A stretch of 64,000 nt of DNA from Meiothermus sp. (GCA_026004095.1 BPIL01000001.1:1-64000), one strand, 5' to 3'; positions 36,040 to 44,598 are shown, counted from the first letter of the stretch. Notes: a model not told the origin generated them from the sequence alone. Translations and numbers: made by a program.

Positions 36040-37464
36040 ATGGGACTTTTGAAACGAACCAAAATTGTGGCCACCTTGGGGCCGGCCTCGCGTTCACCTG
36101 AGGTGATCCGGGCCCTGATCGAGGCTGGCGTCGATGTTTTTCGCCTCAACTTTTCGCATGGCGTGCCCGAGGACCACCGAGCCTCGGTGCAGATGATCCG
36201 GGAGGCCTCGAGCGCCCTTGGCCGTACCGTAGCCATCCTGCAAGACCTGCAGGGCCCCAAGATTCGCTGTGGGCGCTTTCGCGAGGGGGCGGTGGAGCTG
36301 CAGGCCGGGCAGAAGTTCATCATCACCTCTGAGCCCGTTGAGGGGGATGAAACCCGGGTTTCGACCACCTACCGGGGTCTGCCCAACGACGTAACCCCAG
36401 GACAGATTCTGCTCCTGGATGATGGGAACATCCGGTTGCGGGTCGATGAGGTGCGCATCAACGACATCCACACCACGGTGCTGGTGGGGGGGCGGCTTTC
36501 CAACAACAAGGGCATCAACATCCCCGGCGCCGACCTCTCGATCCCGGCCCTGACCGATAAAGACATCGACGACATCGCCCTGGGGGCCGAGCTCGAGGTG
36601 GACTGGGTGGCGATTAGCTTTGTGCGCAGCCGCGACGATCTGCTGCTGGCCCGCCACTACCTGACCCGCCACAACTCCCGCGCCCGGCTGATGGCCAAGA
36701 TCGAGAAGCCCAGCGCGGTGGCCCGCTTTGACGAGATCCTCGAGGAGGCCGACGGCATCATGGTGGCCCGCGGCGACCTGGGGGTGGAGATGCCGCTGGA
36801 GGAGGTGCCGGCGGTGCAGAAGCGCATCATCCTCAAGTCGGTGCAGGCTGGCAAGGCCGTAATTACCGCCACCCAGATGCTGGAGTCCATGATCAAAAAC
36901 CCCAGCCCCACCCGGGCCGAGGCCTCGGACGTGGCCAACGCCATCTTCGACGGCACCGATGCGGTGATGCTTTCGGCTGAGACGGCCGCCGGTCAGTACC
37001 CGGTCGAGGCGGTCTCGTTTATGACCCGGGTAGCCAAAACCATCGAGGCCACCCAGGAGTACAAAGACCGCCTTAACGCCCTGCGCCCGCCGGCCACCCG
37101 CACCGTGCAGGACGCCATCGCTCGAGCTGTGGATGACGTGGTGGAGTCCACCGGGGCCAAGGCCGTGGTGGTGTTTACCTCCAGCGGCGGGGCGGCCCGC
37201 CGGGTGGCCCGCACCCGGCCCCCGGTGCCGATTCTGGCCCTGACCCCCAACCCCCACGTGCGCAACCAACTGGCCCTGGTCTCGGATGTGCTGCCCCTGC
37301 TGGCCCCCGATCCCAAAGACACCGATGACATGGTGCAGATTGCGGTGGCTAAGGCCAAAGAGACCGGCCTGGCCGAGGTGGGCGAGTATGTGGTGATTGC
37401 TGCCGGGGTGCCCTTTGGGGTGCGGGGTACCACCAACATGATCCGGGTGGAGCGGGTAAGCTGA
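36040..37464 (+). CDS. pyk: Pyruvate kinase
   Basis: 474 residues. 'TKIVATLGPASRSPEVIRALIEAGVDVFRLNFSHG' opens the barrel domain; 'ILQDLQGPKIR', the catalytic Lys in 'LMAKIEKPSAVARFDEI', and 'GIMVARGDLGVEMPLEEVP' with metal-binding Glu/Asp follow. 'TATQMLESMIKNPSPTRAEASDVANAI' and 'DAVMLSAETAAGQYPVEAV' complete the set. The C-terminal allosteric domain (about 345-474) is present. It makes pyruvate and ATP from phosphoenolpyruvate and ADP. It forms a pair with eno. Confidence 0.97.
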   Translation: MGLLKRTKIVATLGPASRSPEVIRALIEAGVDVFRLNFSHGVPEDHRASVQMIREASSALGRTVAILQDLQGPKIRCGRFREGAVELQAGQKFIITSEPVEGDETRVSTTYRGLPNDVTPGQILLLDDGNIRLRVDEVRINDIHTTVLVGGRLSNNKGINIPGADLSIPALTDKDIDDIALGAELEVDWVAISFVRSRDDLLLARHYLTRHNSRARLMAKIEKPSAVARFDEILEEADGIMVARGDLGVEMPLEEVPAVQKRIILKSVQAGKAVITATQMLESMIKNPSPTRAEASDVANAIFDGTDAVMLSAETAAGQYPVEAVSFMTRVAKTIEATQEYKDRLNALRPPATRTVQDAIARAVDDVVESTGAKAVVVFTSSGGAARRVARTRPPVPILALTPNPHVRNQLALVSDVLPLLAPDPKDTDDMVQIAVAKAKETGLAEVGEYVVIAAGVPFGVRGTTNMIRVERVS

Positions 37465-37479
37465 AGGCGGAAGGAGTCT

Positions 37480-38631
37480 GTGCAAGGGATGCTAAAGCGC
37501 CTGGCAATGGTGCTGCTTTTGAGCGGCTTAGCGATGGCCCAAGGAGTGAATGTGGAACGCCCGGATGCCCCGCCCCTGGCGGCTCGAGGCAGTGCGGTGG
37601 TGGGGGTCAGAACCCTGCAACTCACCGATCCAGGCCGTCAAAACCGAAGTATTACGGTTGAGGTCTGGTACCCTGCCAGCGGAATCCAACAAAACACGGT
37701 TTACCCGAGCGTGATCGGGCAGACCCCGGTTCGGATTGCCGGACGCGCCAACCGGGACGCCGTGCCTGCCAGCGGCAGGTTCCCGCTGATTGTGGCCTCG
37801 CACGGCCAGCCCGGCACCCGCTTCCAGTTTGCTTACCTGAATGAGCACCTGGCCAGCCGGGGTTTTGTGGTGGCCGCGCTCGACCACCCCGGCTCGACCT
37901 ACCAGACCCTGACCCAGCCAAACTACATCAGCAGCATTGTGGATAGGCCGCTGGATATCCTGTTTGCCATCGGTGCGGTGGCCCGGCAGATTCCGAGCGC
38001 AGACGCCGGCAACGTGGGCCTGCTGGGCTACAGCTACGGCGGTTACAGCGTGATCAACGCGGCCGGTGCGGGGCTGGATGGTGCGGCCCTGGGCGAATAC
38101 TGCCGGGCCAGCAACAACGAGGGGCCCTGCTTTGCCCTGCCCTTTTTTGCGCAGCTCGAGGCCCAGCGCGGCGCCCAGGTTGTCCAGCCTGATCCCCGCA
38201 TCAAAGCGGTGTTTGCCATGGCCCCCTACGGCCAGCCCTGGATTGGGGCCCGCTCGCTGGCAAACCTCAGGGTTCCTTTGTTTGTAGCGGCAGGCGAGGC
38301 CGACGATGTGGCCACCTACCGGCGCGACGCGCTGGAGTACTTCCGCCAGGCGGGTTCGCAGGATAAGTACCTCCTGAGCCTGGCCGCCGCCCAGCACAAC
38401 CCCTTTGTGGAGTGCCCCCTCGAGGTGCGGGGTAGGGAAGAGGACTACTGGCGCTGCTTTGAGCCGGTGTGGGACATGGAGCGCGCCCACGACCTGGTCA
38501 AGCACTTTGCCACCGCTTTTTTCAGGCGCTTTTTGCTGAACGATGGCGAGGCAGGGCGCTTTTTGAACCCCAGTTTGCCCGGATTCAAACCGCGCACCAC
38601 CGTGGGGGTCAGGCTGGAAACTGCGAGGTGA
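37480..38631 (+). CDS. Secreted alpha/beta hydrolase (PAF-acetylhydrolase/dienelactone-hydrolase-like)
   Basis: 383 residues from GTG 37480 (AAGGAG 3-4 bases before) or 380 from ATG 37489. A signal peptide ('MLKRLAMVLLLSGLAMAQ') leads to a hydrolase core: 'ITVEVWYPASG', oxyanion region 'FPLIVASHGQPGTRFQFAYL', nucleophile Ser in 'VGLLGYSYGGYSVIN', an acid in 'FVAAGEADDVATY' and His in 'LAAAQHNPFVECP'. The order matches predicted dienelactone hydrolases and PAF-acetylhydrolase-like esterases. Exported to the periplasm or medium. Substrate unknown. It follows pyk by 15 bases but may have its own promoter. Confidence 0.85.
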   Translation: MQGMLKRLAMVLLLSGLAMAQGVNVERPDAPPLAARGSAVVGVRTLQLTDPGRQNRSITVEVWYPASGIQQNTVYPSVIGQTPVRIAGRANRDAVPASGRFPLIVASHGQPGTRFQFAYLNEHLASRGFVVAALDHPGSTYQTLTQPNYISSIVDRPLDILFAIGAVARQIPSADAGNVGLLGYSYGGYSVINAAGAGLDGAALGEYCRASNNEGPCFALPFFAQLEAQRGAQVVQPDPRIKAVFAMAPYGQPWIGARSLANLRVPLFVAAGEADDVATYRRDALEYFRQAGSQDKYLLSLAAAQHNPFVECPLEVRGREEDYWRCFEPVWDMERAHDLVKHFATAFFRRFLLNDGEAGRFLNPSLPGFKPRTTVGVRLETAR

Positions 38632-38977
38632 TGTGCGTTCGTTCACTCGGCACCTCTAGGTGATACTTCCGAAATGCCTTTCTACTCCCCTCGGTTGGCT
38701 TGAATCCTTCACCTCGGGCTGCACATAGCATGGAAGGATTCCATATGAGAGGCTGCCAATGCCCTGCTGCCCACTGGGATGCGGAGGATTTTACGTCTGG
38801 CTGCAAACCGTGATACAACAGCTTCTAGAGGTCGGAGGGCCTCGAGTCGGGAGCCCAAGCCATGCCACACCGCCTGCAAATCGAACGCGTCCTCGAGGCC
38901 GGCCACCGCGGGATGTCCTGCTTTGAAGACCAGATGTGTGGCTCCAACCTGAATCCAGGGCAGAAGGGGGCGAGGTG
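38632..38977. other. Gene-poor stretch with interspersed repeat copy A
   Basis: 346 bases between the hydrolase and azlC. 38662-38744 is one copy of an interspersed repeat (see repeat entries). The rest contains a minus-strand ORF (38709..38993) that I do not accept as a gene. No RNA gene seen. Confidence 0.5.
38662..38744 (+). repeat. Interspersed repeat, copy A
   Basis: About 80 bases match 57275-57356 at roughly three quarters identity with no gaps. Both contain GATACT-[40]-GAAxCCTTC-[31]-GAAGGATTC. Here the last two motifs form a perfect 9-bp inverted repeat (38702-38710 and 38733-38741). Intergenic. Confidence 0.7.
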
Positions 38978-39718
38978 GTGAGTCCTCCCCCAAGCAGCCC
39001 GAGAGATGCCTTCTGGCGGGGTTTTTGGGAAGTAATGCCGATGACCATCGGGGTGATCCCCTTCGGGCTGGTCACCGGCCTCGCCGGGCTCAAGGCGGGG
39101 CTGAATGTCCTCGAGATCACCCTTATGTCGGCCCTGGTGTTCGCAGGGGCCTCGCAGTTGGTGGCGCTGCAGCTCATGCACTCGGGGGCGGCGATTCCTC
39201 TGGTGCTGCTGGCCGGTCTGGTGGTGAACCTGCGCTACGTAATGTATTCTTCGGCCATCGCCCGGCACCTGGAGCCCTTGCGGGGCTGGCTCAAACCCCT
39301 GGCGGCCTTCCTGATGGTGGATCAGAACTTCGCCCTCGCCATGGAGCGCCACCGAGAGTTGGGTTCCCGGTGTACACCATGGTACTTTCTGGGCGGGGGG
39401 GTGCCGCAGTATATCGCCTGGGTGGGCAGCACCTGCATTGGTGCGCTGCTGGGGGCGCGGGTTCCCGAGCGCTGGGGCCTCGAGTTCGCCATTCCACTGA
39501 GTTTTATGGTGCTCCTGATCCCCGCCCTGCGCGACCGCCCCAGCCTGGCCGCCGCCCTGGTGGGCGGTCTGGTGGCTACCGCCCTGGTGGGCCTGCCCTA
39601 CCGCTTGGGGCTGTTTATTGGCGCGCTCGCGGGCATTGCGGCGGGGGTGTGGCTGGAAAACCGCCAGAGGGGCCGGGCATGGGAAGATGCCCCAAGGGAG
39701 ATGAAAGAAGGGCCATGA
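38978..39718 (+). CDS. azlC: Branched-chain amino acid exporter large subunit AzlC
   Basis: 246 residues from one of two adjacent GTG codons (38975/38978) after AAGGGGGCGAG; the track ATG at 38936 has no ribosome site. 'FWRGFWEVMPMTIGVIPFGLVTGLAGLKAGL' and 'SALVFAGASQLVALQLM' are the AzlC signature, with seven or eight membrane helices overall. With the small partner AzlD encoded 52 bases downstream it exports branched-chain amino acids or similar compounds. The gene begins a three-gene transport cluster (azlC-azlD-EamA). Confidence 0.9.
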   Translation: MSPPPSSPRDAFWRGFWEVMPMTIGVIPFGLVTGLAGLKAGLNVLEITLMSALVFAGASQLVALQLMHSGAAIPLVLLAGLVVNLRYVMYSSAIARHLEPLRGWLKPLAAFLMVDQNFALAMERHRELGSRCTPWYFLGGGVPQYIAWVGSTCIGALLGARVPERWGLEFAIPLSFMVLLIPALRDRPSLAAALVGGLVATALVGLPYRLGLFIGALAGIAAGVWLENRQRGRAWEDAPREMKEGP

Positions 39719-39769
39719 CAGGCCAAGACCCCCACCGCTTCGGAGTAAGACCGCTTTTCCCTGGAGAAC

Positions 39770-40093
39770 ATGACCTCGCTCGATATCTGGCTTAACATCC
39801 TGGGGCTTGCCCTGATCGCCTTTGCGGTGCGCTACTACCCCATGACGCTCCTCGAGCGCTTCAGGCTGCCCCCGCTGGTGCGGCAAGGCCTGCGCTACGT
39901 GCCTGCTGCAACCCTGGCGGGGCTGGTTTTCCCGGCCTTGCTTACGCACAACAGCCGGTGGGCCGGGCTGGCGCACCCCGAGCTGTGGGCCGGGCTGCTC
40001 GCTGCCTTGGTGGCCTGGCGCTTCAAAAACGCGCTGCTTACCATTGGGGTGGGGTTGCTGGCCCTGTGGCTGCTGCGCTCGGTGGGGTTATGA
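39770..40093 (+). CDS. azlD: AzlD-family small subunit
   Basis: 107 residues with four short membrane helices. 'AVRYYPMTLLERFRLPPLVRQGLRYVPAATLAGLVFPAL' is the family signature. It forms a two-part exporter with AzlC. Its stop TGA overlaps the ATG of the EamA transporter, showing cotranscription. Confidence 0.9.
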   Translation: MTSLDIWLNILGLALIAFAVRYYPMTLLERFRLPPLVRQGLRYVPAATLAGLVFPALLTHNSRWAGLAHPELWAGLLAALVAWRFKNALLTIGVGLLALWLLRSVGL

Positions 40094-40959
40094 GGCTTGC
40101 GTTTTGGGCCCCGATTATCTTTGTGCTGCTGTGGAGCACCGGCTTTGTGGGGGCCAAGTTTGGGCTGCCCTACGCCGAGCCCTTCACCTTTTTGTGGGTG
40201 CGGATGCTGATTGTGGCGGGGCTGCTTTCGGCGCTGGCCGGGGTGCTGCGCTCGGCCTGGCCCAGCGGCTGGGCCCTGAACCTGCACATCGGGGTCTCGG
40301 GGCTGCTGCTGCACGCGGGCTATCTGGGCGGGGTGTTTTTTGCCATCTCGAGGGGGATGCCCGCCGGGCTGGCGGCCCTGATTGTGGGCTTGCAGCCCAT
40401 CCTGACCGCCCTCCTGGCCCAGCCGTTGCTGCGCGAGCGGGTGAGCGCGGTGCAGTGGGCCGGCCTGCTGCTGGGCTTTGGGGGGGTGGGGCTGGTAGTG
40501 GGGGAGAAAGCCCTGGGCGCTCGAGTCCTGCACATCGAGCCCTCGGCGTTTGTGGCCATCGTCCTGGCCCTGCTCTCCACCACCCTGGGCACGCTGTATC
40601 AGAAGCGCTTTGCCGTACAGATGCCCCTGATCGGCGGGACGGTGGTGCAGTACCTGGCGGCGGCAGCGGGGTTATTTGTCCTGTCCCTGCTCTTTCGCGA
40701 GACCATGCAGATCCAGTGGACGCCGCAGTTCATCCTGGCCATGGCCTGGCTGGTGCTGGTGCTCTCGGTGGGGGCCATTCTGCTCCTGATGTACCTGATC
40801 CGGCACAACTCGGCCAGCAGCGTGGCCAGCCTGTTTTACCTGGTGCCCCCGGCCACCGCGCTGGAAGCCTACGTTCTGTTCGGCGAGCGGCTCGGGGTAC
40901 TGGCCCTGCTTGGGATGGGCCTGGCCGCGCTGGGGGTGGCCCTGGTGGTGCGGCGCTGA
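40090..40959 (+). CDS. EamA/DMT-family exporter
   Basis: 289 residues from ATG 40090, overlapping the azlD stop; the longer track ORF starts inside azlD. Ten hydrophobic helices in two EamA repeats: 'PIIFVLLWSTGFVGAKFGLPYAEPFTFLWVRML' starts the first, 'AVLLSTTLGTLYQKRF'-like text the second, and 'RHNSASSVASLFYLVPPATALEAYVLFGE' is the typical C-terminal repeat end. Probably exports an amino acid or metabolite out of the cytoplasm, in keeping with azlCD upstream. The exact substrate is unknown. Confidence 0.9.
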   Translation: MRLAFWAPIIFVLLWSTGFVGAKFGLPYAEPFTFLWVRMLIVAGLLSALAGVLRSAWPSGWALNLHIGVSGLLLHAGYLGGVFFAISRGMPAGLAALIVGLQPILTALLAQPLLRERVSAVQWAGLLLGFGGVGLVVGEKALGARVLHIEPSAFVAIVLALLSTTLGTLYQKRFAVQMPLIGGTVVQYLAAAAGLFVLSLLFRETMQIQWTPQFILAMAWLVLVLSVGAILLLMYLIRHNSASSVASLFYLVPPATALEAYVLFGERLGVLALLGMGLAALGVALVVRR

Positions 40960-40964
40960 AGCGT

Positions 40965-42035
40965 TCAGGTCGTGGCAACGCTGGGGTTGCCTCTGGAGGC
41001 GATCTCCTTGCGCACCACCGGCGCTACCTCGGTGCCGAGCAGCTCGATGGCCCGCAGAACCTTGCGGTGCGGGAGGGTGCCCACGGTGAGCTGGAGCAGG
41101 AAGCGCTGGTGACCGAAAATTTTGTGCTGGAACAGGATTTTCTCGACAATCTGCTCGGGGTGGCCCACAAAGTTGGCCCCGCGCAGGCCGGTGGAGGCCT
41201 CGTACTGGGCGCGGCTTTGGGGGGGCCAGCCGCGCTCCTGTCCGATGCGGTTCATGATGTAGCTGCTGCTGGTGTAGGCCAGCTCGAGGGCCTCCCGGGG
41301 GTCGTCGGCGATAAAGCCGTGCGAGTTGACGGAAAGGGGCTGGGGGGCGTGGCCCAGCCGCCGGGCGGTCTGGCGGTAGAGGTCGAAGAGGGGGGCAAAG
41401 CGTTCGGGCATCCCGCCGATAATGGCTAAGGCCATGGGCAAACCCAGCGTGGCGGCCCGTACCACCGACTGGGGCGTGCCGCCCACCGCCACCCAGACCG
41501 GCAGGGGGTTCTGTACCGGACGGGGATAAACCGGCTGGTCGTGCAGGGCGGGGCGGAAGCGGCCGCTCCAGGTGACGCGCTCCTGCTCGCGGATTTTTAG
41601 CAAAAGCTCGAGCTTCTCTTCAAACAGCGCGCTGTAATCGTCCAGGTCGTAGCCAAACAGCGGAAACGACTCGATAAAAGAACCCCGCCCGGCCATAATC
41701 TCGGCCCGGCCCCCCGAGAGCAGATCCAGGGTGGCGAACTGCTGGAAGACCCGCACCGGGTCGTCGGAGCTGAGCACGGTGACGGCGCTGGTGAGCCGGA
41801 TGCGCCGGGTGCGCGCGGCAATGGCGGCCAGAACAACCGCCGGGGCCGAGGCCAGGTATTCCTCGCGGTGGTGCTCGCCCACGGCAAACACGTCCAGCCC
41901 TACCTGATCGGCCAGATGGGCCTGCTCGAGCAAGTCCCGCATGCGCTGGGCGGGGTCTTGAAGCTGACCGGTGTAGGGGTCGGGGGTGTTTTCTACAAAG
42001 GTGTAGAGGCCAATTTCAAAGGGCTTGGGTTCCAT
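40965..42035 (-). CDS. LLM-class (luciferase-like) flavin-dependent oxidoreductase
   Basis: 356 residues, ATG 42035 with TAAACT 6 bases upstream (leaderless). A TIM-barrel bacterial-luciferase-like fold: '[83 protein letters not shown]'-type segments identify the family (motif 'GEHH', '[10 protein letters not shown]'). '[23 protein letters not shown]' follows. Uses FMN or F420. Substrate unknown. It is tail to tail with the EamA gene, 5 bases apart. Confidence 0.88.
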   Translation of the reverse strand: MEPKPFEIGLYTFVENTPDPYTGQLQDPAQRMRDLLEQAHLADQVGLDVFAVGEHHREEYLASAPAVVLAAIAARTRRIRLTSAVTVLSSDDPVRVFQQFATLDLLSGGRAEIMAGRGSFIESFPLFGYDLDDYSALFEEKLELLLKIREQERVTWSGRFRPALHDQPVYPRPVQNPLPVWVAVGGTPQSVVRAATLGLPMALAIIGGMPERFAPLFDLYRQTARRLGHAPQPLSVNSHGFIADDPREALELAYTSSSYIMNRIGQERGWPPQSRAQYEASTGLRGANFVGHPEQIVEKILFQHKIFGHQRFLLQLTVGTLPHRKVLRAIELLGTEVAPVVRKEIASRGNPSVATT

Positions 42036-42097
42036 GCCAGTAGTTTACTTTTTATAGTGCATTGAATGCTGAACCAGGTTACGTTGCGCCAATTGGG

Positions 42098-42382
42098 CTA
42101 GTCGAGGGCGTCGCCCGGCAAGCCTGCAAAGACAAAGGACACCAAAATGACCTCATCGGCTTCCATGTCCACCAGGTACAGCAACCGGTAATCGCCCACC
42201 AACACAACCCGCATATCCTCCCGGTGGCGGTTATGCTTTCGGCCCGACTCGGGAAACAGCTCGATCTGTCGAAAGGCGCTGTCCAACAACCGCCGTAACC
42301 TGTGGCTGGCATCCGCGGAGGGCTGACTGAGAATTGCGGATTCAATCTGCTGACGAACGCCCGGAGGAATTCGGATACGCAC
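42098..42382 (-). CDS. RelE/ParE-family toxin of a toxin-antitoxin pair
   Basis: 94 residues if translation starts at GTG 42382, which follows GAGG at good spacing; the track ATG at 42400 is possible. It is a small basic protein: 'LRRLLDSAFRQIELFPESGRKHNRHREDMRVVLVGDYRLLYLVDMEADEVILVSFV', with Arg/His positions and a final hydrophobic strand as in RelE/ParE toxins ('RVVLVGDYRLLYLVD'). RelE toxins cut mRNA at the ribosome; ParE toxins inhibit gyrase, and which applies is unclear. It overlaps the antitoxin gene by 41 bases. Confidence 0.82.
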   Translation of the reverse strand: MRIRIPPGVRQQIESAILSQPSADASHRLRRLLDSAFRQIELFPESGRKHNRHREDMRVVLVGDYRLLYLVDMEADEVILVSFVFAGLPGDALD

Positions 42383-42656
42383 GCTCGACCTCTTGGTCAA
42401 TTTGTTGCAGGGCCTCTTCTTTATCCATCAACTGCCCTTTCCGGGCCTCGATGAGCGAGCGAACCGCGTTCTCGAGCTCCATCAGGCGCAGTTCCATTTC
42501 CTTGTAGTCGCGTACGCTCAGGAGCACGCCCGCCGCCCGGCCGTTCTGGGTCAGGACGATCCGGCTGCCCTCCTGTACGCGCCTGAGGAGCGCGGCGGCG
42601 TGGGAACGAAACTCCGATACGGGAACCAGGTCGCGCTCGAGGTCCAGGGCTTTCAT
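42342..42656 (-). CDS. Phd/YefM-family antitoxin
   Basis: 104 residues, ATG 42656 with TACAGT 7 bases upstream (leaderless). The N-terminal Phd/YefM DNA-binding domain is clear: 'LVPVSEFRSHAAALLRRVQEGSRIVLTQNGRAAGVLLSVRDYKEMELRL'. A charged helical C-terminus (about 65-104) should wrap the toxin. It precedes and overlaps the RelE/ParE-like toxin, the normal antitoxin-first order, and is expected to repress its own promoter together with the toxin. Confidence 0.9.
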   Translation of the reverse strand: MKALDLERDLVPVSEFRSHAAALLRRVQEGSRIVLTQNGRAAGVLLSVRDYKEMELRLMELENAVRSLIEARKGQLMDKEEALQQIDQEVERAYPNSSGRSSAD

Positions 42657-42683
42657 ACGAAATACTGTATCAGATTTTGTACC

Positions 42684-43694
42684 TTATGCTTCCCGCCGCA
42701 CCAGACTTTGCAGGATTTCCAGCACCAGCGCCCCATACGCGCCCCGCGGGGCCCCGCGCAGCACCGGCTCGAGCGCCTCCAGCCCCTCGGCCAGCAGCCG
42801 CTCGGCCACCTGCTGGGCCTGGGCCACCGCCCCCGACTGCAACAGCCGCTGGTGCAGCCACTGCACCTCCGGGGCCGGCTTTTGCTCCCTGGGAATGCGC
42901 AGCAGGGCCTCGGCCCGGCGGCGTTCCTCGGGGCTGGCCTGCTGCAAAAAGCGCAGCAGAATAAGGGTGCGCTTGCCCTCCCACAGGTCGCCGGCAATTT
43001 CCTTGCCGTACTTGGCGGGGTCGCCCATCAGGTTGAGCACGTCGTCCACAATCTGAAACCCGATGCCGAGCTTCATCCCGGCCTCGCTGAAGGCGGCGGG
43101 CGGCTCTGCCCCGGCGGCCAGCGCCCCCAGCCGCAGCGGGGCCACCGCGGTGTAGTAGGCGGCCTTCTGGCCCACCATCTCCAGGTAGTCCGGCTCGCCC
43201 AGGTCGAAGCGCTGCCCCTCCATCCAGCTCATCTCCAGGTGCTGCCCCTGGGCGGTTTGTTCCACCATGTGCACAAACTCGAGCAGCACCGCCCGGGAAG
43301 CCCCCGCCTCCACCAGCAAGGCCCACTGCCGGGCGTGCAGCGCGTCACCGGCATTGAGGGCCAGCGGCACCCCATACAGCTTGTGCAAAGCCGGTTTGCC
43401 GCGCCGTTCGTCGGAGGCGTCCTCGATGTCGTCGTGAATCAGGGCCCAGTTCTGGAAAAGCTCGAGCGCCGCCGCAACCGGCAGCACCCCCTCCAGCGAA
43501 GCCCCGTAGGCCAGCCCGGTATACACCAGCAGCGTACCCCGCAGCATCTTGCCGCCGCGCTCGGGGTAGTCGCGCAGCATCCGGGCAAACTGGGCCAGCT
43601 CGAGGCGGGTAGCCGCCTCGGGCTTGGGTAGCGCGTCCAGCAGGTACTGCTGGATGGCCGCCCGCACCTGGGCCGGAGAAAGATCGGCAACCAT
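42684..43694 (-). CDS. Polyprenyl (isoprenyl) diphosphate synthase
   Basis: 336 residues, ATG 43694 with TAGTAT 6 bases upstream (leaderless). All-alpha trans-prenyltransferase: the first Asp-rich motif 'ALIHDDIEDASDERRGKPALHK' (DDxxD) and second motif 'FQIVDDVLNLMGD' (DDxxN rather than DDxxD) bind Mg-diphosphate; 'GGKMLRGTLLVYTGLAYG' holds the IPP-binding Lys/Arg. It elongates allylic diphosphates for carotenoids, quinones or cell-wall lipid carriers. Chain length cannot be decided with confidence. The related dxs lies 3 kb away on the other strand. Confidence 0.9.
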   Translation of the reverse strand: MVADLSPAQVRAAIQQYLLDALPKPEAATRLELAQFARMLRDYPERGGKMLRGTLLVYTGLAYGASLEGVLPVAAALELFQNWALIHDDIEDASDERRGKPALHKLYGVPLALNAGDALHARQWALLVEAGASRAVLLEFVHMVEQTAQGQHLEMSWMEGQRFDLGEPDYLEMVGQKAAYYTAVAPLRLGALAAGAEPPAAFSEAGMKLGIGFQIVDDVLNLMGDPAKYGKEIAGDLWEGKRTLILLRFLQQASPEERRRAEALLRIPREQKPAPEVQWLHQRLLQSGAVAQAQQVAERLLAEGLEALEPVLRGAPRGAYGALVLEILQSLVRREA

Positions 43695-44016
43695 GCCCAA
43701 ATACTACCCCCACCCGCCCCCGCCCGACACCCGTTACAACGAGCGTAAACCCCGCCCAACCCGCCAAAAATACCTGCGCAATCGCACCCCACCCCACACA
43801 AAACCCAACCTAAAGCCAGTCCAGCACAGCGCGGAAACCCTTTCACCAAATAACCCATTATGTTTTGCGCAAAATGCTATGATGCTGTTGTCGAGCAATT
43901 CAATAGAGCACTTTGAAAGCCAGGTTTTGCTATGAAAAAGGTAAACCCACGCCACAAAAAATCTAAAAGCGTGAGAAAGTAAGCCCTCATCGCAAAAAAC
44001 GCACTTTTTACCCCAG

Positions 44017-44041
44017 TTATCCACAGGGAGGCTGTGGATAA
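44017..44041. promoter_or_regulatory. Inverted pair of perfect DnaA boxes away from oriC
   Basis: TTATCCACA (44017-44025), 7 bases, TGTGGATAA (44033-44041). Both are perfect and oppositely oriented, 10.7 kb from oriC in an intergenic region. The dnaA promoter has the same pair with a 14-base gap. Confidence 0.75.
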
Positions 44042-44106
44042 CTCTAGTTTCTCATAAATACCCCCTCCAGCACCCCTGTACAGCACGGTGTTTAGCGGGG
44101 TATGCT

Positions 44107-44210
44107 GTTGCAAACAAAAAGCCCCGTAAGGGGATTGAAACTATCCTCATCCCCCTCTTGGGGGTACTGGCGCTTGGCGGTAGTAAAAGCCCTGCAAGGG
44201 GATTAGAGTC
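44107..44210 (+). CRISPR. CRISPR remnant: one full repeat, one spacer-length gap, one decayed repeat
   Basis: 44107-44141 reads GTTGCAAAC...CCCCGTAAGGGG...ATTGAAAC, a 35-base repeat with the short hairpin and ATTGAAAC end common in Thermaceae arrays. After a 34-base spacer, 44176-44210 is a diverged repeat (AAAAGCCCTGCAAGGGGATTAGAGTC). No cas gene lies in the window. It could be an orphan or dying array. Confidence 0.55.
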
Positions 44211-44304
44211 GTCCCCAAATGGCTGCCCTGAAAAGCTCGGTGGCTGTTTGGGGGTTTGGCTTTATTACCAAAAAGCTTCTAAAAAATGAAGTACGCTTTT
44301 AAAA

Positions 44305-44598
44305 ATGGCAAAGTTGGTTCAGAAGTACAACCCCTACACGAATAAATTCGAGATGGTTCCAGAAGACTGGGTTTTGCGGTACAACCCCTTCCAAAACCGC
44401 TACGAGTTTGCCCCAGCGGGCAACAGGTTCTCGTATCTGCCAACCAACGGCGAGTTTTCGGCCATTCCTGCGCCGCCGAAATACAACCCGCACCAGGAGA
44501 CCTTTTCTCCCGGTAAGAGGGACTGGGAGCCGGTGTACAACCCGCTCGAGGGCGAGTTTGAAATACGGCCAACAAAAAAGGACGACCCCGAGTGGTGA
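44305..44598 (+). CDS. YNP-repeat protein, unknown function
   Basis: 97 residues, ATG 44305 with TACGCT 7 bases upstream and no ribosome site (leaderless). It consists of four or five degenerate repeats of about 18-22 residues: 'KYNPYTNKFEMVPED', 'RYNPFQNRYEFAPAG', 'YLPTNGEFSAIPA', 'KYNPHQETFSPGKR', 'VYNPLEGEFEIRPTK'. Each has an aromatic-Asn-Pro turn and an aromatic-acidic end. No signal peptide, no membrane helix, no Cys. Family not recognised; a small repetitive beta structure or binding scaffold is possible. It stands alone, next to the CRISPR remnant. Confidence 0.75.
   Translation: MAKLVQKYNPYTNKFEMVPEDWVLRYNPFQNRYEFAPAGNRFSYLPTNGEFSAIPAPPKYNPHQETFSPGKRDWEPVYNPLEGEFEIRPTKKDDPEW

Larger units (their letters stand above)
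43695..44304. other. 610-base gene-poor stretch with DnaA boxes and CRISPR remnant
   Basis: Contains a GC-poor block (43850-44050), the palindrome TTTTGCGCAAAA (43863-43874), a tiny basic frame 43932..43982 (MKKVNPRHKKSKSVRK), an inverted pair of DnaA boxes (44017-44041) and a CRISPR-like repeat pair (44107-44210). No full gene is seen. Confidence 0.6.

Noticed and set aside
38709-38993. 94-residue minus ORF upstream of azlC ('GATHLVFKAGHPAVAGLEDAF')
   Set aside because: It reads somewhat like protein, but it overlaps the azlC start, covers part of the repeat copy and matches no family I know. It might be a gene relic.
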